From Acidovorax sp. A1169 (GTDB lineage Bacteria; Pseudomonadota; Gammaproteobacteria; Burkholderiales; Burkholderiaceae_C), in assembly GCF_030704685.1 (NCBI RefSeq), contig NZ_JAUZDX010000002.1, positions 372,001 to 436,000 of the forward strand: a stretch of DNA of 64,000 nucleotides, written 5' to 3'. The translations under genes and the position numbers were made by a program. Positions 57,034-64,000 of this stretch are shown in pieces. The notes under the pieces were generated by a model that had not been told where the DNA came from, did no database searches, and saw only the letters and a program-made list of their open reading frames with translations. Numbering within the stretch: the first letter of the stretch is position 1; every line of letters starts with the position of its first letter.

Positions 57034-57234
57034 TGCGAGCTGTACCGCGACGCCGGCCATACCCCGGCCTATCCCGCCGGCTCGGCGTTCTCGCTGCCCA
57101 TCCACGGCCTGATCAACAAATCGGCCCCGGCAGTGCTTGCCGCAGGCATGTACACCGACACGCTGCAGGTCGGCCGTTTGTCGCCGCCACGGACGCCGTG
57201 TTGTCTTACGCGGCGTGCGGCGCGCGGGTCCTAA
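57034..57234 (+). pseudogene. Fragment resembling a spore-coat-U (SCPU) domain C-terminus
   Basis: The frame CELYRDAGHTPAYPAGSAFS, then LPIHGLINKSAPAVLAAGMY and TDTLQV, resembles the last part of SCPU domains of chaperone-usher (Csu-type) pili (LYRDA, then a final AG-YTDT-strand). No start, signal or preceding domain is in frame, so only a decayed piece remains. The rest of the 407-bp gap from 56861 to 57267 shows no gene. Confidence 0.35.
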
Positions 57235-57267
57235 GGTCAGGGCATCTCATCGCTCCAGGAGGCTGCC

Positions 57268-57402
57268 ATGCCCCAGTCCCTACAGTCTTCCGGCCAGGTG
57301 CCCCATTCTTCGGGGCGCAACCGCGTCGCCACTGGCCGCACGGTCGCCATCATCGCCGTCGTGGTGGGCTTTCTGCCCATCGCCATCATGGTGCCCTGGT
57401 AG
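57268..57402 (+). CDS. Very small membrane protein (44 aa)
   Basis: ATG 57268 follows AGGAGG. The 44-residue product has a polar Ser/Gln-rich start (MPQSLQSSGQVPHSSGRNR) and a C-terminal membrane helix (TVAIIAVVVGFLPIAIMVPW). No family is recognised. The clear ribosome site is the main support. It faces the interrupted amidotransferase gene tail-to-tail. Confidence 0.65.
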   Translation: MPQSLQSSGQVPHSSGRNRVATGRTVAIIAVVVGFLPIAIMVPW

Positions 57403-57424
57403 GGCGACCAGGGAGAACGGGCGT

Positions 57425-58126
57425 TCAGTCCCGTGCCGCCACCATCGCGGCGAAGCGGCCGAGCAAGCTGGCCGCGTCAGGCGTGGCGCTGACGGTGGCA
57501 TCGTGCGGCCCGTTGACGTGGTCCACATAGGCCTGCATCGCCTGCGCCGAAAATTCCGGGTGGAATTGCACGCCCCAACCGCAGCCTCCCACGCGAAAGG
57601 CCTGGTGCGGCTCCATGGCGCTGCGTGCCAGCAACACGGCCCGCTGCGGCAGGCGCAGCACCGACTGGTAGTGCACCAACTGCGCCGGGAACTGCGCCGG
57701 CAACCCGGCAAACAGCGCATCCTGCCCGGCCTCGGGCGCCAGCCGCACGGCGTGCGTGCCCACCTCCGGGCCACCCGGCAGGTCGTCCACCTGTCCACCA
57801 AACGCATGCGCTAGCAACTAATGGCCGTAGCAGATGCCGAGCACCGGCACCTGCGCCTCGACACAGCGCCGCATCCACAGCGCGAGCCGCTCGCTCCAGG
57901 GCTCGCGGTGCGACACCATGGCATGCGAGCCGCTGACCACCACGGCCGACAGCTCGGGCGGATCGGGAAGGGCGGCCGCCTCTTGCTGCGCAGCGATGCG
58001 CCGGTGGGGAAGTGCGTCGCCCAGGCCTGCGGCGATCCAGTCGTCGAAATCCCCCTCGGTCTCACGGATGCCGGGGAAGGTGTTGCCGGCGGCGACGATG
58101 AGGATGGGTTTGGAGCTTGCGGTCAT
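57425..58126 (-). pseudogene. Class I glutamine amidotransferase, interrupted by an in-frame amber codon
   Basis: The frame from ATG 58126 reads a GMP-synthase-like GATase domain up to VLGICYGH, with the nucleophile Cys99. A TAG at 57818-57820 interrupts it, and then the same frame continues as LLAHAFGG, a strand pattern, and GWGVQFHPEFS with the catalytic His and Glu. GICYGHQ is the normal family sequence, so one C-to-T change (CAG to TAG) explains the stop. Everything else looks intact. As read, only a truncated product of 102 residues is made. Confidence 0.85.
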
Positions 58127-58148
58127 GGGTGCAGCAGCAGGATGGCCC

Positions 58149-58171
58149 AAAAAAAAGCGCCCGGAGGGCGC
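58149..58171 (-). terminator. Rho-independent terminator of tRNA-Ser
   Basis: On the minus strand GCGCCC-TCC-GGGCGC is followed by eight T residues, 17 bases past the tRNA CCA. Confidence 0.93.
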
Positions 58172-58187
58172 CTGCTTTCCCTGTCAC

Positions 58188-58275
58188 TGGCGGAGACTGT
58201 GAGATTCGAACTCACGGACGGTTGCCCGTCGGCAGTTTTCAAGACTGCTGGTTTAAACCGCTCACCCAAGTCTCC
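58188..58275 (-). tRNA. tRNA-Ser (anticodon TGA)
   Basis: The 88-base cloverleaf has acceptor arms GGAGACT and AGTCTCC, anticodon loop CTTGAAA (TGA), a long variable arm (GACGGGCAACCGTC) typical of tRNA-Ser, and an encoded CCA. It lies 56 bp past the ureG stop on the same strand. Confidence 0.95.
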
Positions 58276-58331
58276 GGGAGGGAAGGCGCGTATTCTAGTC
58301 CACGCAAACCACCTGCCTGGCGGACGACTGC

Positions 58332-59018
58332 CTATGCGCCCGCTGGCGCCCCCGCCTTGGTCAGCATTCCCTTGGTCTCGATGAAGCGCACCACCTCGGC
58401 CAGGCCTGTCAGGGTTTTCAGGTTGGTCATCACGAAGGGGCGCAGGCCCTGGGGCGTGGTGCGCATGCGCACGGTGTCCGACTCCATCACCGACAGGTCG
58501 GCGCCCACGTGCGGGGCCAGGTCGGTCTTGTTGATGATGAACAGATCGCTCTTGGTGATGCCGGGGCCGCCCTTGCGCGGGATCTTTTCGCCGGCGGCCA
58601 CGTCGATCACGTAGATGGTCAGGTCCGACAGCTCGGGGCTGAAGGTGGCGGCCAGGTTGTCGCCGCCGCTTTCGACAAACACCACGTCCGCATCCGGGAA
58701 CTGCTCAAGCATGCGGTCGATGGCCTCGAGGTTGATCGACGCGTCTTCGCGGATCGCCGTGTGCGGGCAGCCGCCGGTTTCCACCCCCAGGATGCGCTCT
58801 GCGGGCAGGGCGCCGCTCACGGTCAGCAGGCGCTGGTCTTCCTTGGTGTAGATGTCGTTGGTGATGGCGATCAGGTCGTAGTCGTCGCGCATGGCCTTGC
58901 ACAGCATTTCGAGCAGGGTGGTCTTGCCCGAGCCGACAGGGCCGCCGATGCCCACGCGCAGCGGGGGCAGGTGCTTGGTGCGACGGGGGATGTGGTGCAG
59001 GGGGCTGGTGGTGGTCAT
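58332..59018 (-). CDS. ureG: Urease accessory GTPase UreG
   Basis: UreG couples GTP hydrolysis to nickel insertion into urease with UreD/UreF/UreE. The 228-residue protein has the P-loop [13 protein letters not shown] (Lys32), a metal-binding CPH motif in [15 protein letters not shown], and the conserved [13 protein letters not shown]. The ATG overlaps the ureF stop by four bases. It is the last gene of the operon, before tRNA-Ser. Confidence 0.96.
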   Translation of the reverse strand: MTTTSPLHHIPRRTKHLPPLRVGIGGPVGSGKTTLLEMLCKAMRDDYDLIAITNDIYTKEDQRLLTVSGALPAERILGVETGGCPHTAIREDASINLEAIDRMLEQFPDADVVFVESGGDNLAATFSPELSDLTIYVIDVAAGEKIPRKGGPGITKSDLFIINKTDLAPHVGADLSVMESDTVRMRTTPQGLRPFVMTNLKTLTGLAEVVRFIETKGMLTKAGAPAGA

Positions 59019-59731
59019 GATCTGAAAAGGCGTGAATACTGGGTTTCGTGCCGGGCCGAGAGGATGGCCAGCATCGGTGAAAAAGCCTGGCGTTCGCCAT
59101 CGGGCAGCGCCAGCGCGTGGGTGGCCGCATCGGGGATGGCCTGGGCCAGCCGCGCCAGGATGCGCTGGCCGGCGCTCTGGCCCAGCGACATGGACTTAAG
59201 GGCGGCCTGCACCATGTTCTCGGCCCAACCGAAGGCAAAGGCCAGCAGCACATCGTAGACCGATGCCTCGGTGGTGGATGCTGCCAGCGCGAAGGCCACG
59301 GGGTAGGTGGGCGGCAGGGCGGCCAGGGCCTGCACCGCCGGCATGCGCGCCGCGTCGCCGTGGTGCTGGTTGCGCAGCCAGTCGGCCAGCGAGCGGCCCA
59401 TCTGCTCGGTCTGCAGGCGCAGCTCGCTGGTCTCGCGCGTGTGCAGCACCCAGTCGTTGAGCTCGCGCACATGCGCCATGTCGCCCTGGCGCCAGGCACC
59501 CACGGCCTGGGCCACCACGGCCATGTCGCCCCGCGCCTGGGTGATGTGCAGCTGGTCCAGCAGCCAGGCGGCCACGGCCGCTTCGGACGCGACGCCCGCG
59601 CTTTCAATCGCGCTTTCCAGCCCCTCCGAATACGAGAACCCGCCAACGGGCAGCGCAGGCGATGCCAGCCAGATCAGCTGCAGCAAGCTGGCTGCGGGCA
59701 GGGCTGTGGGGGCCGGGGGCTCGCGCATCAT
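59015..59731 (-). CDS. ureF: Urease accessory protein UreF
   Basis: UreF is a helical scaffold that forms the UreD-UreF-UreG activation complex. The 238-residue protein has the family pattern [21 protein letters not shown] and [15 protein letters not shown]. Two adjacent ATGs at 59731 and 59728 are possible. Its end overlaps ureG, and ureE lies 42 bp upstream. Confidence 0.92.
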   Translation of the reverse strand: MMREPPAPTALPAASLLQLIWLASPALPVGGFSYSEGLESAIESAGVASEAAVAAWLLDQLHITQARGDMAVVAQAVGAWRQGDMAHVRELNDWVLHTRETSELRLQTEQMGRSLADWLRNQHHGDAARMPAVQALAALPPTYPVAFALAASTTEASVYDVLLAFAFGWAENMVQAALKSMSLGQSAGQRILARLAQAIPDAATHALALPDGERQAFSPMLAILSARHETQYSRLFRS

Positions 59732-59773
59732 GGTGGTGATCGTCGCTGCTGGCGGTGCCGGGCGGCGGGCTGC

Positions 59774-60364
59774 TCAGTGGGCATGACCGTGGCCGTCGCC
59801 ATGGTCATGGGGGTGATCGTGTGCGTGCCCAGCGTGTGCACCGTGCCCTTCGTGCGCATGGCCATGGTCGCCATGGTCATGGCCGTGGTGGCCGTGCCCG
59901 CCGCCATGCCCCGCCGCGTAGGCGCCGCCCTCGGGCTCGAAGGCCATGTCTTTCGCGTGCACGATCAGGTGCATGGCGCGCAGCATGTCGGCCAGCACGT
60001 GGTCGGGCTCGATCTTCAGGTGGTCGGGCTGCAGCTCGATGGGCACATGGCGGTTGCCCAGGTGGTAGGCGGCACGCGTCAGGTCGAACGGTGTGCCGTG
60101 GTTCTGGCAGTGGGTGATGTAGAGCACCGGCTGTGGCGCGGCCAGCACGCGCACCAGCGATCCGTCTTCGGCCACCAGCACATCGCCGCCGCGCACCAGC
60201 GTGCCCCGGGGCAGGAAGACGCCCAGCTCGCGCCCGGCAGAGTCGGTGGCCGCAAAGCGGCTTTTCTGGCGCACGTCCCAGTCGAGCTCCACCGTGGTGG
60301 CGCGCTTGAGCAGCACGGGGGCCAGGCCGCGGCCCTGGGCAATGAGTTTGGATGCCTGGATCAT
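59774..60364 (-). CDS. ureE: Urease accessory metallochaperone UreE with long His-rich tail
   Basis: UreE delivers nickel to the urease activation complex. The 196-residue product has a two-domain core (GTLVRGGDVLVAEDGSLVRV, then HLGNRHVPIEL and a late metal-type HAKDMAFEPEGG). It then carries a C-terminal tail of about 45 residues made mostly of His, Gly and Asp. Such tails bind several nickel ions and occur in some urease operons; this one is long. The gene follows ureC by 27 bp. Confidence 0.94.
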   Translation of the reverse strand: MIQASKLIAQGRGLAPVLLKRATTVELDWDVRQKSRFAATDSAGRELGVFLPRGTLVRGGDVLVAEDGSLVRVLAAPQPVLYITHCQNHGTPFDLTRAAYHLGNRHVPIELQPDHLKIEPDHVLADMLRAMHLIVHAKDMAFEPEGGAYAAGHGGGHGHHGHDHGDHGHAHEGHGAHAGHAHDHPHDHGDGHGHAH

Positions 60365-60391
60365 CGGATCAAATAGGGGTGCGGTGTCGGT

Positions 60392-62110
60392 TCAGAAAAG
60401 GAAGTAGCGCTGCGCCATGGGCAGCAGCGTGGCGGGTTCGCAGGTCAGCAACTGGCCGTCTGCGCGCACGGTGTAGGTCTGTGCGTCCACCTCCATGCGC
60501 GGCGTGTAGTGGTTGTGCACCATGTGCTGCTTGCGCACGCCGCGGATGTTGCGCACGGCGACCAGCGTCTTGGCCAGGCCGAAGCGTTCGCCGATGCCTG
60601 CGTTGAGCCCCGCCTGCGAGACGAAGGTCAGAGAGGTGCGCGCAATGGCCCCGCCGAAGGCGCCGAACATGGGCCGGTAGTGCACCGGCTGCGGCGTGGG
60701 GATGGAGGCATTCGGGTCGCCCATGGCCGCCATGGCGATGAAGCCGCCCTTCAAGATCAGCGCCGGCTTCACGCCGAAGAAGGCCGGTTTCCAGATCACG
60801 ATGTCGGCCCACTTGCCCACCTCGATGGAGCCGACCTCGTGGCTGATGCCGTGCGCGATGGCCGGGTTGATGGTGTACTTGGCCACGTAGCGCTTGATGC
60901 GCGTGTTGTCGTTGCGCGCACTGTCGCCTTCGAGCGAGCCGCGCTGCGCCTTCATCTTGTGCGCCGTCTGCCAGGTGCGCAGGATCACCTCGCCCACCCG
61001 GCCCATGGCCTGGCTGTCGCTGCTCATCATGCTGATGGCGCCCAGGTCGTGCAGGATGTCTTCGGCCGCGATGGTCTCCTTGCGGATACGGCTCTCGGCA
61101 AAGGCCAGGTCCTCGGCAATGCCGGCATCCAGGTGGTGGCACACCATGAGCATGTCCACATGCTCGTCCAGCGTGTTCACCGTGTAGGGCATGGTCGGGT
61201 TGGTGGAGGATGGCAAAAAGTTCGCCTCGCCAACCACGCGCAGGATGTCCGGTGCATGGCCGCCGCCCGCGCCCTCGGTGTGGAAGGCGCAGATGCCGCG
61301 CCCGCCCACGGCGGCAATGGTGTTCTCCACAAAGCCCGACTCGTTGAGCGTATCGCTGTGGATGGCGACCTGCGTGTCCGTCTCTTCCGCCACGTCCAGG
61401 CAGTTGCTGATGGCTGCGGGCGTGGTGCCCCAGTCCTCGTGGAGCTTCAGGCCAATGGCCCCGGCCTCGATCTGCTCGCGCAGCGGTGCCGGCAGGCTGG
61501 CGTTGCCCTTGCCCAGAAAGCCCAGGTTCATCGGGAAGGCATCGGCCGACTGCAGCATGCGCTCCATGTTCCAGGTGCCGGATGTGCTGGTCGTGGCCAG
61601 TGTGCCCGTGGCCGGGCCCGTGCCGCCGCCCAGCATGGTGGTCACGCCCGAGGCAAGGGCCTCCTCGATCTGCTGCGGGCAGATGAAGTGGATGTGGCTG
61701 TCGATGCCGCCCGCGGTGACGATGTTTCCCTCGCAGCTGATCACCTCGGTGCCCGGGCCGATGATGATGTCCACGCCCGTCTGCGTATCGGGGTTGCCGG
61801 CCTTGCCGATGGCCACGATGCGCCCGCCCTTGAGGCCGATGTCCGCCTTCACGATGCCTGTGTGGTCGATGATGAGCGCATTGGTCAGCACCGTATCGAC
61901 GGCGCCGCCGTCGCGCGTGCGCTGGCTCTGGGCCATGCCGTCGCGGATGGTCTTGCCGCCGCCGAACTTCACCTCTTCGCCATAGCCGCCGGCGCGCAGG
62001 GTGTAGTCCGCCTCCACCTCGGCGATCAGGTCGGTGTCGGCCAGGCGCACGCGGTCACCCACGGTGGGGCCGAACATCTCCGCGTAGGCGCGTCGTCCAA
62101 TGGTTGCCAT
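60392..62110 (-). CDS. ureC: Urease alpha subunit (catalytic)
   Basis: UreC hydrolyses urea at a dinuclear nickel site. The 572-residue protein starts [20 protein letters not shown], has metal ligands in [11 protein letters not shown] (His139, His141) and the carbamylated Lys222 in [24 protein letters not shown] and [10 protein letters not shown] provide other active-site histidines. Length is normal for UreC of proteobacteria. Follows ureB by 71 bp. Confidence 0.98.
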   Translation of the reverse strand: MATIGRRAYAEMFGPTVGDRVRLADTDLIAEVEADYTLRAGGYGEEVKFGGGKTIRDGMAQSQRTRDGGAVDTVLTNALIIDHTGIVKADIGLKGGRIVAIGKAGNPDTQTGVDIIIGPGTEVISCEGNIVTAGGIDSHIHFICPQQIEEALASGVTTMLGGGTGPATGTLATTSTSGTWNMERMLQSADAFPMNLGFLGKGNASLPAPLREQIEAGAIGLKLHEDWGTTPAAISNCLDVAEETDTQVAIHSDTLNESGFVENTIAAVGGRGICAFHTEGAGGGHAPDILRVVGEANFLPSSTNPTMPYTVNTLDEHVDMLMVCHHLDAGIAEDLAFAESRIRKETIAAEDILHDLGAISMMSSDSQAMGRVGEVILRTWQTAHKMKAQRGSLEGDSARNDNTRIKRYVAKYTINPAIAHGISHEVGSIEVGKWADIVIWKPAFFGVKPALILKGGFIAMAAMGDPNASIPTPQPVHYRPMFGAFGGAIARTSLTFVSQAGLNAGIGERFGLAKTLVAVRNIRGVRKQHMVHNHYTPRMEVDAQTYTVRADGQLLTCEPATLLPMAQRYFLF

Positions 62111-62181
62111 GGTTCAAAACCTTTTGCTGGTGCCCGACGCGGGGCTGGAAAGGGGGATGGAGAAAAGGGCAGGGCGCTGCA

Positions 62182-62487
62182 TCACAGCGGCCCCTGCACC
62201 AGGCCGCGAAAGCCGTACACCGTGCGGTCGCCCGCATAGTCCACCAGCTCCACGGTGCGCTCCTGCCCAGGCTCGAAGCGCACGGCCGTGCCCGAGGCGA
62301 TGTTCAGCCGCATGCCGCGCGCGGCCTCGCGGTCAAAGCCCAGGGCGCCGTTGGTCTCGGCAAAGTGGTAGTGCGAGCCCACCTGGATGGGCCGGTCCGC
62401 CGTGTTGCGCACCAGCACGGTCAGCGTGCGGCGCCCGGGGTTCAGGGCATGCTCGCCCGCGTCGATCAGCAGCTCGCCTGGGATCAT
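62182..62487 (-). CDS. ureB: Urease beta subunit
   Basis: This 101-residue small subunit starts [20 protein letters not shown] and has [15 protein letters not shown], with Arg/His typical for UreB. It is separate from the gamma subunit, as in most proteobacteria. The ATG at 62487 is the family start; the longer frame runs into the ureJ gene. Confidence 0.96.
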   Translation of the reverse strand: MIPGELLIDAGEHALNPGRRTLTVLVRNTADRPIQVGSHYHFAETNGALGFDREAARGMRLNIASGTAVRFEPGQERTVELVDYAGDRTVYGFRGLVQGPL

Positions 62488-62515
62488 GGTGGCGTGTCCT
62501 TGTCTGTGGTACGGG

Positions 62516-63112
62516 TCAAGCAAGCTGTAGCAGCATGGCGCCGCCCAGAGCCGCCACGCCGGCGCCGGCCGCGCGGGCCAGCCACACGGTGCGGTGGCGC
62601 AGCGCCCAGCCTGCCGCCAGGCCCGCGCAGTGCAGCAGCACCGTGGCGCACAGCATGCCGGCCAGGGTCTGCCCAGCGCTGTCGCTGCCGGCCAGCTCAT
62701 AGCCGTGGGCCAGGCCGTGGAACAGCGCGAACACGCCCACGCCCAGCGCCGCCACCATGCCCGGCACCCGCAGGCGCGATGCCACCAGCAGGCCCGTGGC
62801 CAGCAGCGAGGCGGCGATCATCGGCTCCACGGCCGGAATGGCCACACCCTGCAGGCCCATCACCGCACCCACCAGCAGCAGGCTGGCAAAGCCCAGCGGC
62901 CCCCACAGCAGCTCGGGCCCGGCGCGGCGCGCGGCCAGCGCGCTCCACAGGCCCACGGCCACCATGGCGGCCAGGTGGTCCAGCCCGAACAGCGGGTGGG
63001 TAAAGCCGCTGAAGAAGTCGTTGTGTGCGTGCGCGCCGCCATCGGTATGGGCGCTGGCGGCCGTGGCCAGCGTGGCCAGGGCGATGAGGGCAAGGGTGCG
63101 GGATGCGCGCAT
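62516..63112 (-). CDS. ureJ: HupE/UreJ family membrane protein (probable nickel transporter)
   Basis: HupE/UreJ proteins move nickel into the cell for hydrogenase or urease. The 198-residue protein has a signal peptide or first helix ([15 protein letters not shown]), then [33 protein letters not shown] with clustered His and Asp, and about six helices in total. [11 protein letters not shown] is the second His-rich family motif. Its location between ureA and ureB fits urease metal supply. Confidence 0.92.
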   Translation of the reverse strand: MRASRTLALIALATLATAASAHTDGGAHAHNDFFSGFTHPLFGLDHLAAMVAVGLWSALAARRAGPELLWGPLGFASLLLVGAVMGLQGVAIPAVEPMIAASLLATGLLVASRLRVPGMVAALGVGVFALFHGLAHGYELAGSDSAGQTLAGMLCATVLLHCAGLAAGWALRHRTVWLARAAGAGVAALGGAMLLQLA

Positions 63113-63136
63113 GAAGTGGATCTCCAGGAAGAATAC

Positions 63137-63439
63137 TTAGACGATGGGTTGGTGGACCGTGACCAGCTTGGTCCCGTCCGGAAAGGTGGCCTCGACCTGG
63201 ATGTCCGGGATCATCTCGGCGATGCCGTCCATCACGTCGGCACGGGTCAGCACCGTGCGGCCTTCGCTCATGAGCTGGGCCACGGTCTTGCCGTCGCGCG
63301 CGCCCTCCATCACGGCGGCGCTGATCAGGGCCATGGCCTCGGGGTAGTTGAGCTTGAGGCCCCGCGCCTTGCGGCGCTCGGCCAGCAGGGCCGCGGTGAA
63401 GATCAGCAGCTTGTCTTTTTCGCGGGGGGTGAGTTCCAT
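63137..63439 (-). CDS. ureA: Urease gamma subunit
   Basis: The 100-residue gamma subunit starts [20 protein letters not shown] and has [15 protein letters not shown] and the closing [16 protein letters not shown]. The ATG at 63439 is the family start; the frame stays open upstream without family resemblance. It is the first urease gene of the operon in the window. No ureD precedes it: the next 201 bp is a gap and then a divergent permease-like gene begins. Confidence 0.96.
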   Translation of the reverse strand: MELTPREKDKLLIFTAALLAERRKARGLKLNYPEAMALISAAVMEGARDGKTVAQLMSEGRTVLTRADVMDGIAEMIPDIQVEATFPDGTKLVTVHQPIV

Positions 63440-63640
63440 GGTCTTGGCGGTGTGGTGATCGATAGGGCGGTGCGGTGCCGTGCGCTGGCGCAAGGGCTGG
63501 CCCTGGTCCGCACCATCATAGTGAGCAAGCCCCGTGCCGGCCATACGTCGATTGGCGCATCTACCCCGACCGGCGCGGCGGCAGTGGCATGGAAACTGCA
63601 CCATCAGAGGGACTGCCGCAGCCCATCCCCTCACGTCCCC

Positions 63641-64000
63641 ATGCCCCCTACCGCCGCCACCATCGCTTCGCCTGACGCGGGCGCTCCCTTAGAGGGTGGC
63701 ATGGACGTGGACGCCCAGGCACCGCAGCAGGTCGTCAAGGTGCGGCGCGACTACAACAGCTGGGTGGCCACCGAAACCATGGAAGACTATGCGCTGCGCT
63801 ACACGCCCCAGCGCTTTCGCAAGTGGTCCGAATGGCGCGTGGCCAACACCGCCTTCGGCGCGGCCTCGTTCCTGATCCTGGAGGCCGTGGGCGCCACGCT
63901 GCTGGTGCAGTATGGCTTCGTCAACGCCTTCTGGGCCATCGTCGCCACCGGGCTCATCATCTTCCTGGCGGGCCTGCCCATCAGCGTCTATGCCGCGCGG
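63641..64000 (+). CDS. Permease-like membrane protein, N-terminal part (cut by window edge)
   Basis: The open frame runs from ATG 63641 (alternative ATG 63701) to the window end, 120 residues. After a polar 30-residue start come [20 protein letters not shown] and then two hydrophobic helices ([20 protein letters not shown] and [20 protein letters not shown]). This resembles the beginning of NCS1/purine-cytosine permease-like proteins; I recall relatives that are fused to histidine kinases and lie near urease or nucleobase genes. It is divergent from ureA. The rest of the gene must be read to know whether a kinase is fused. Confidence 0.65.
   Translation, partial: MPPTAATIASPDAGAPLEGGMDVDAQAPQQVVKVRRDYNSWVATETMEDYALRYTPQRFRKWSEWRVANTAFGAASFLILEAVGATLLVQYGFVNAFWAIVATGLIIFLAGLPISVYAAR

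Noticed and set aside
57818..57820. Recoded amber codon (selenocysteine- or pyrrolysine-like)
   Set aside because: The expected residue is ordinary Gln, no recoding stem or tRNA is visible, and amber recoding by pyrrolysine is not expected in this group.

Overview
The window is a high-GC, densely packed chromosomal segment of a betaproteobacterium. Gene content and order point to the family Comamonadaceae (Acidovorax-like). The supporting blocks are nadK-recN-rapZ facing mutY, greB facing spoT-rpoZ-gmk-yicC, the kinase/phosphatase-rph-rdgB-hemW block, TPR-lolB-ispE-tRNA-Gln-prs-rplY, and a ureA-ureJ-ureB-ureC-ureE-ureF-ureG urease operon. Nearly everything is core genome. No insertion sequence, integrase, phage or CRISPR locus was seen.

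Layout. 0-3 kb: an M16 peptidase pair, rsmD and coaD. 3-10 kb: an alpha/beta hydrolase, a zinc-ribbon metallopeptidase, small envelope-stress genes (BON, DUF883-like, DUF1328-like), a CHASE3 histidine kinase with a LuxR-type regulator plus a separate receiver protein, and moeB. 10-15 kb: ctpA and gpmA on one strand; rhodanese, grxC, secB and gpsA on the other. 15-19 kb: a FeeM-like N-acyltransferase, a 24-residue membrane peptide, and divergent lysA/lysR. 19-24 kb: rplY, prs, tRNA-Gln, ispE, lolB and a TPR protein. 24-33 kb: mutM, a dynamin-like GTPase, mutY, rapZ, recN, nadK, hrcA and a CAT-anticodon tRNA. 33-36 kb: an unrecognised secreted protein, tRNA-Arg, a membrane-anchored protein and greB. 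36-46 kb: spoT, rpoZ, gmk, yicC, a Ser/Thr kinase and PP2C phosphatase, rph, rdgB and hemW. 45-54 kb is accessory: an MFS transporter, an I78-type inhibitor, small unknown genes, an ABC binding protein, a Bug protein coupled to a LysR regulator, a lipoprotein hydrolase and an exported hydratase-like protein. 55-58 kb is repetitive and decaying. 58-63.4 kb is tRNA-Ser and the urease operon. The window ends inside a permease-like membrane gene divergent from the urease genes.

The most unusual stretch is about 55.0-58.1 kb. Six diverged copies of a unit of about 99 bp, each carrying a DnaA-box-like TTNTCCACA in the same orientation, lie in less than 1 kb of non-coding DNA. Next to them are two genes that each look interrupted by one amber codon where CAG (Gln) would restore the frame, and a fragment resembling a spore-coat-U domain. 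Because dnaA/dnaN and an AT-rich unwinding region are absent, a DnaA-titration site or a repeat family carrying DnaA boxes fits better than oriC.

Several convergent gene pairs (coaD/hydrolase, gpsA/feeM-like, lysR/rplY, greB/spoT) have palindromic elements between them. The gpsA/feeM and greB/spoT gaps hold two copies of one 105-107 bp repeat with inverted ends. All calls come from reading the sequence and translations; no database search was run.
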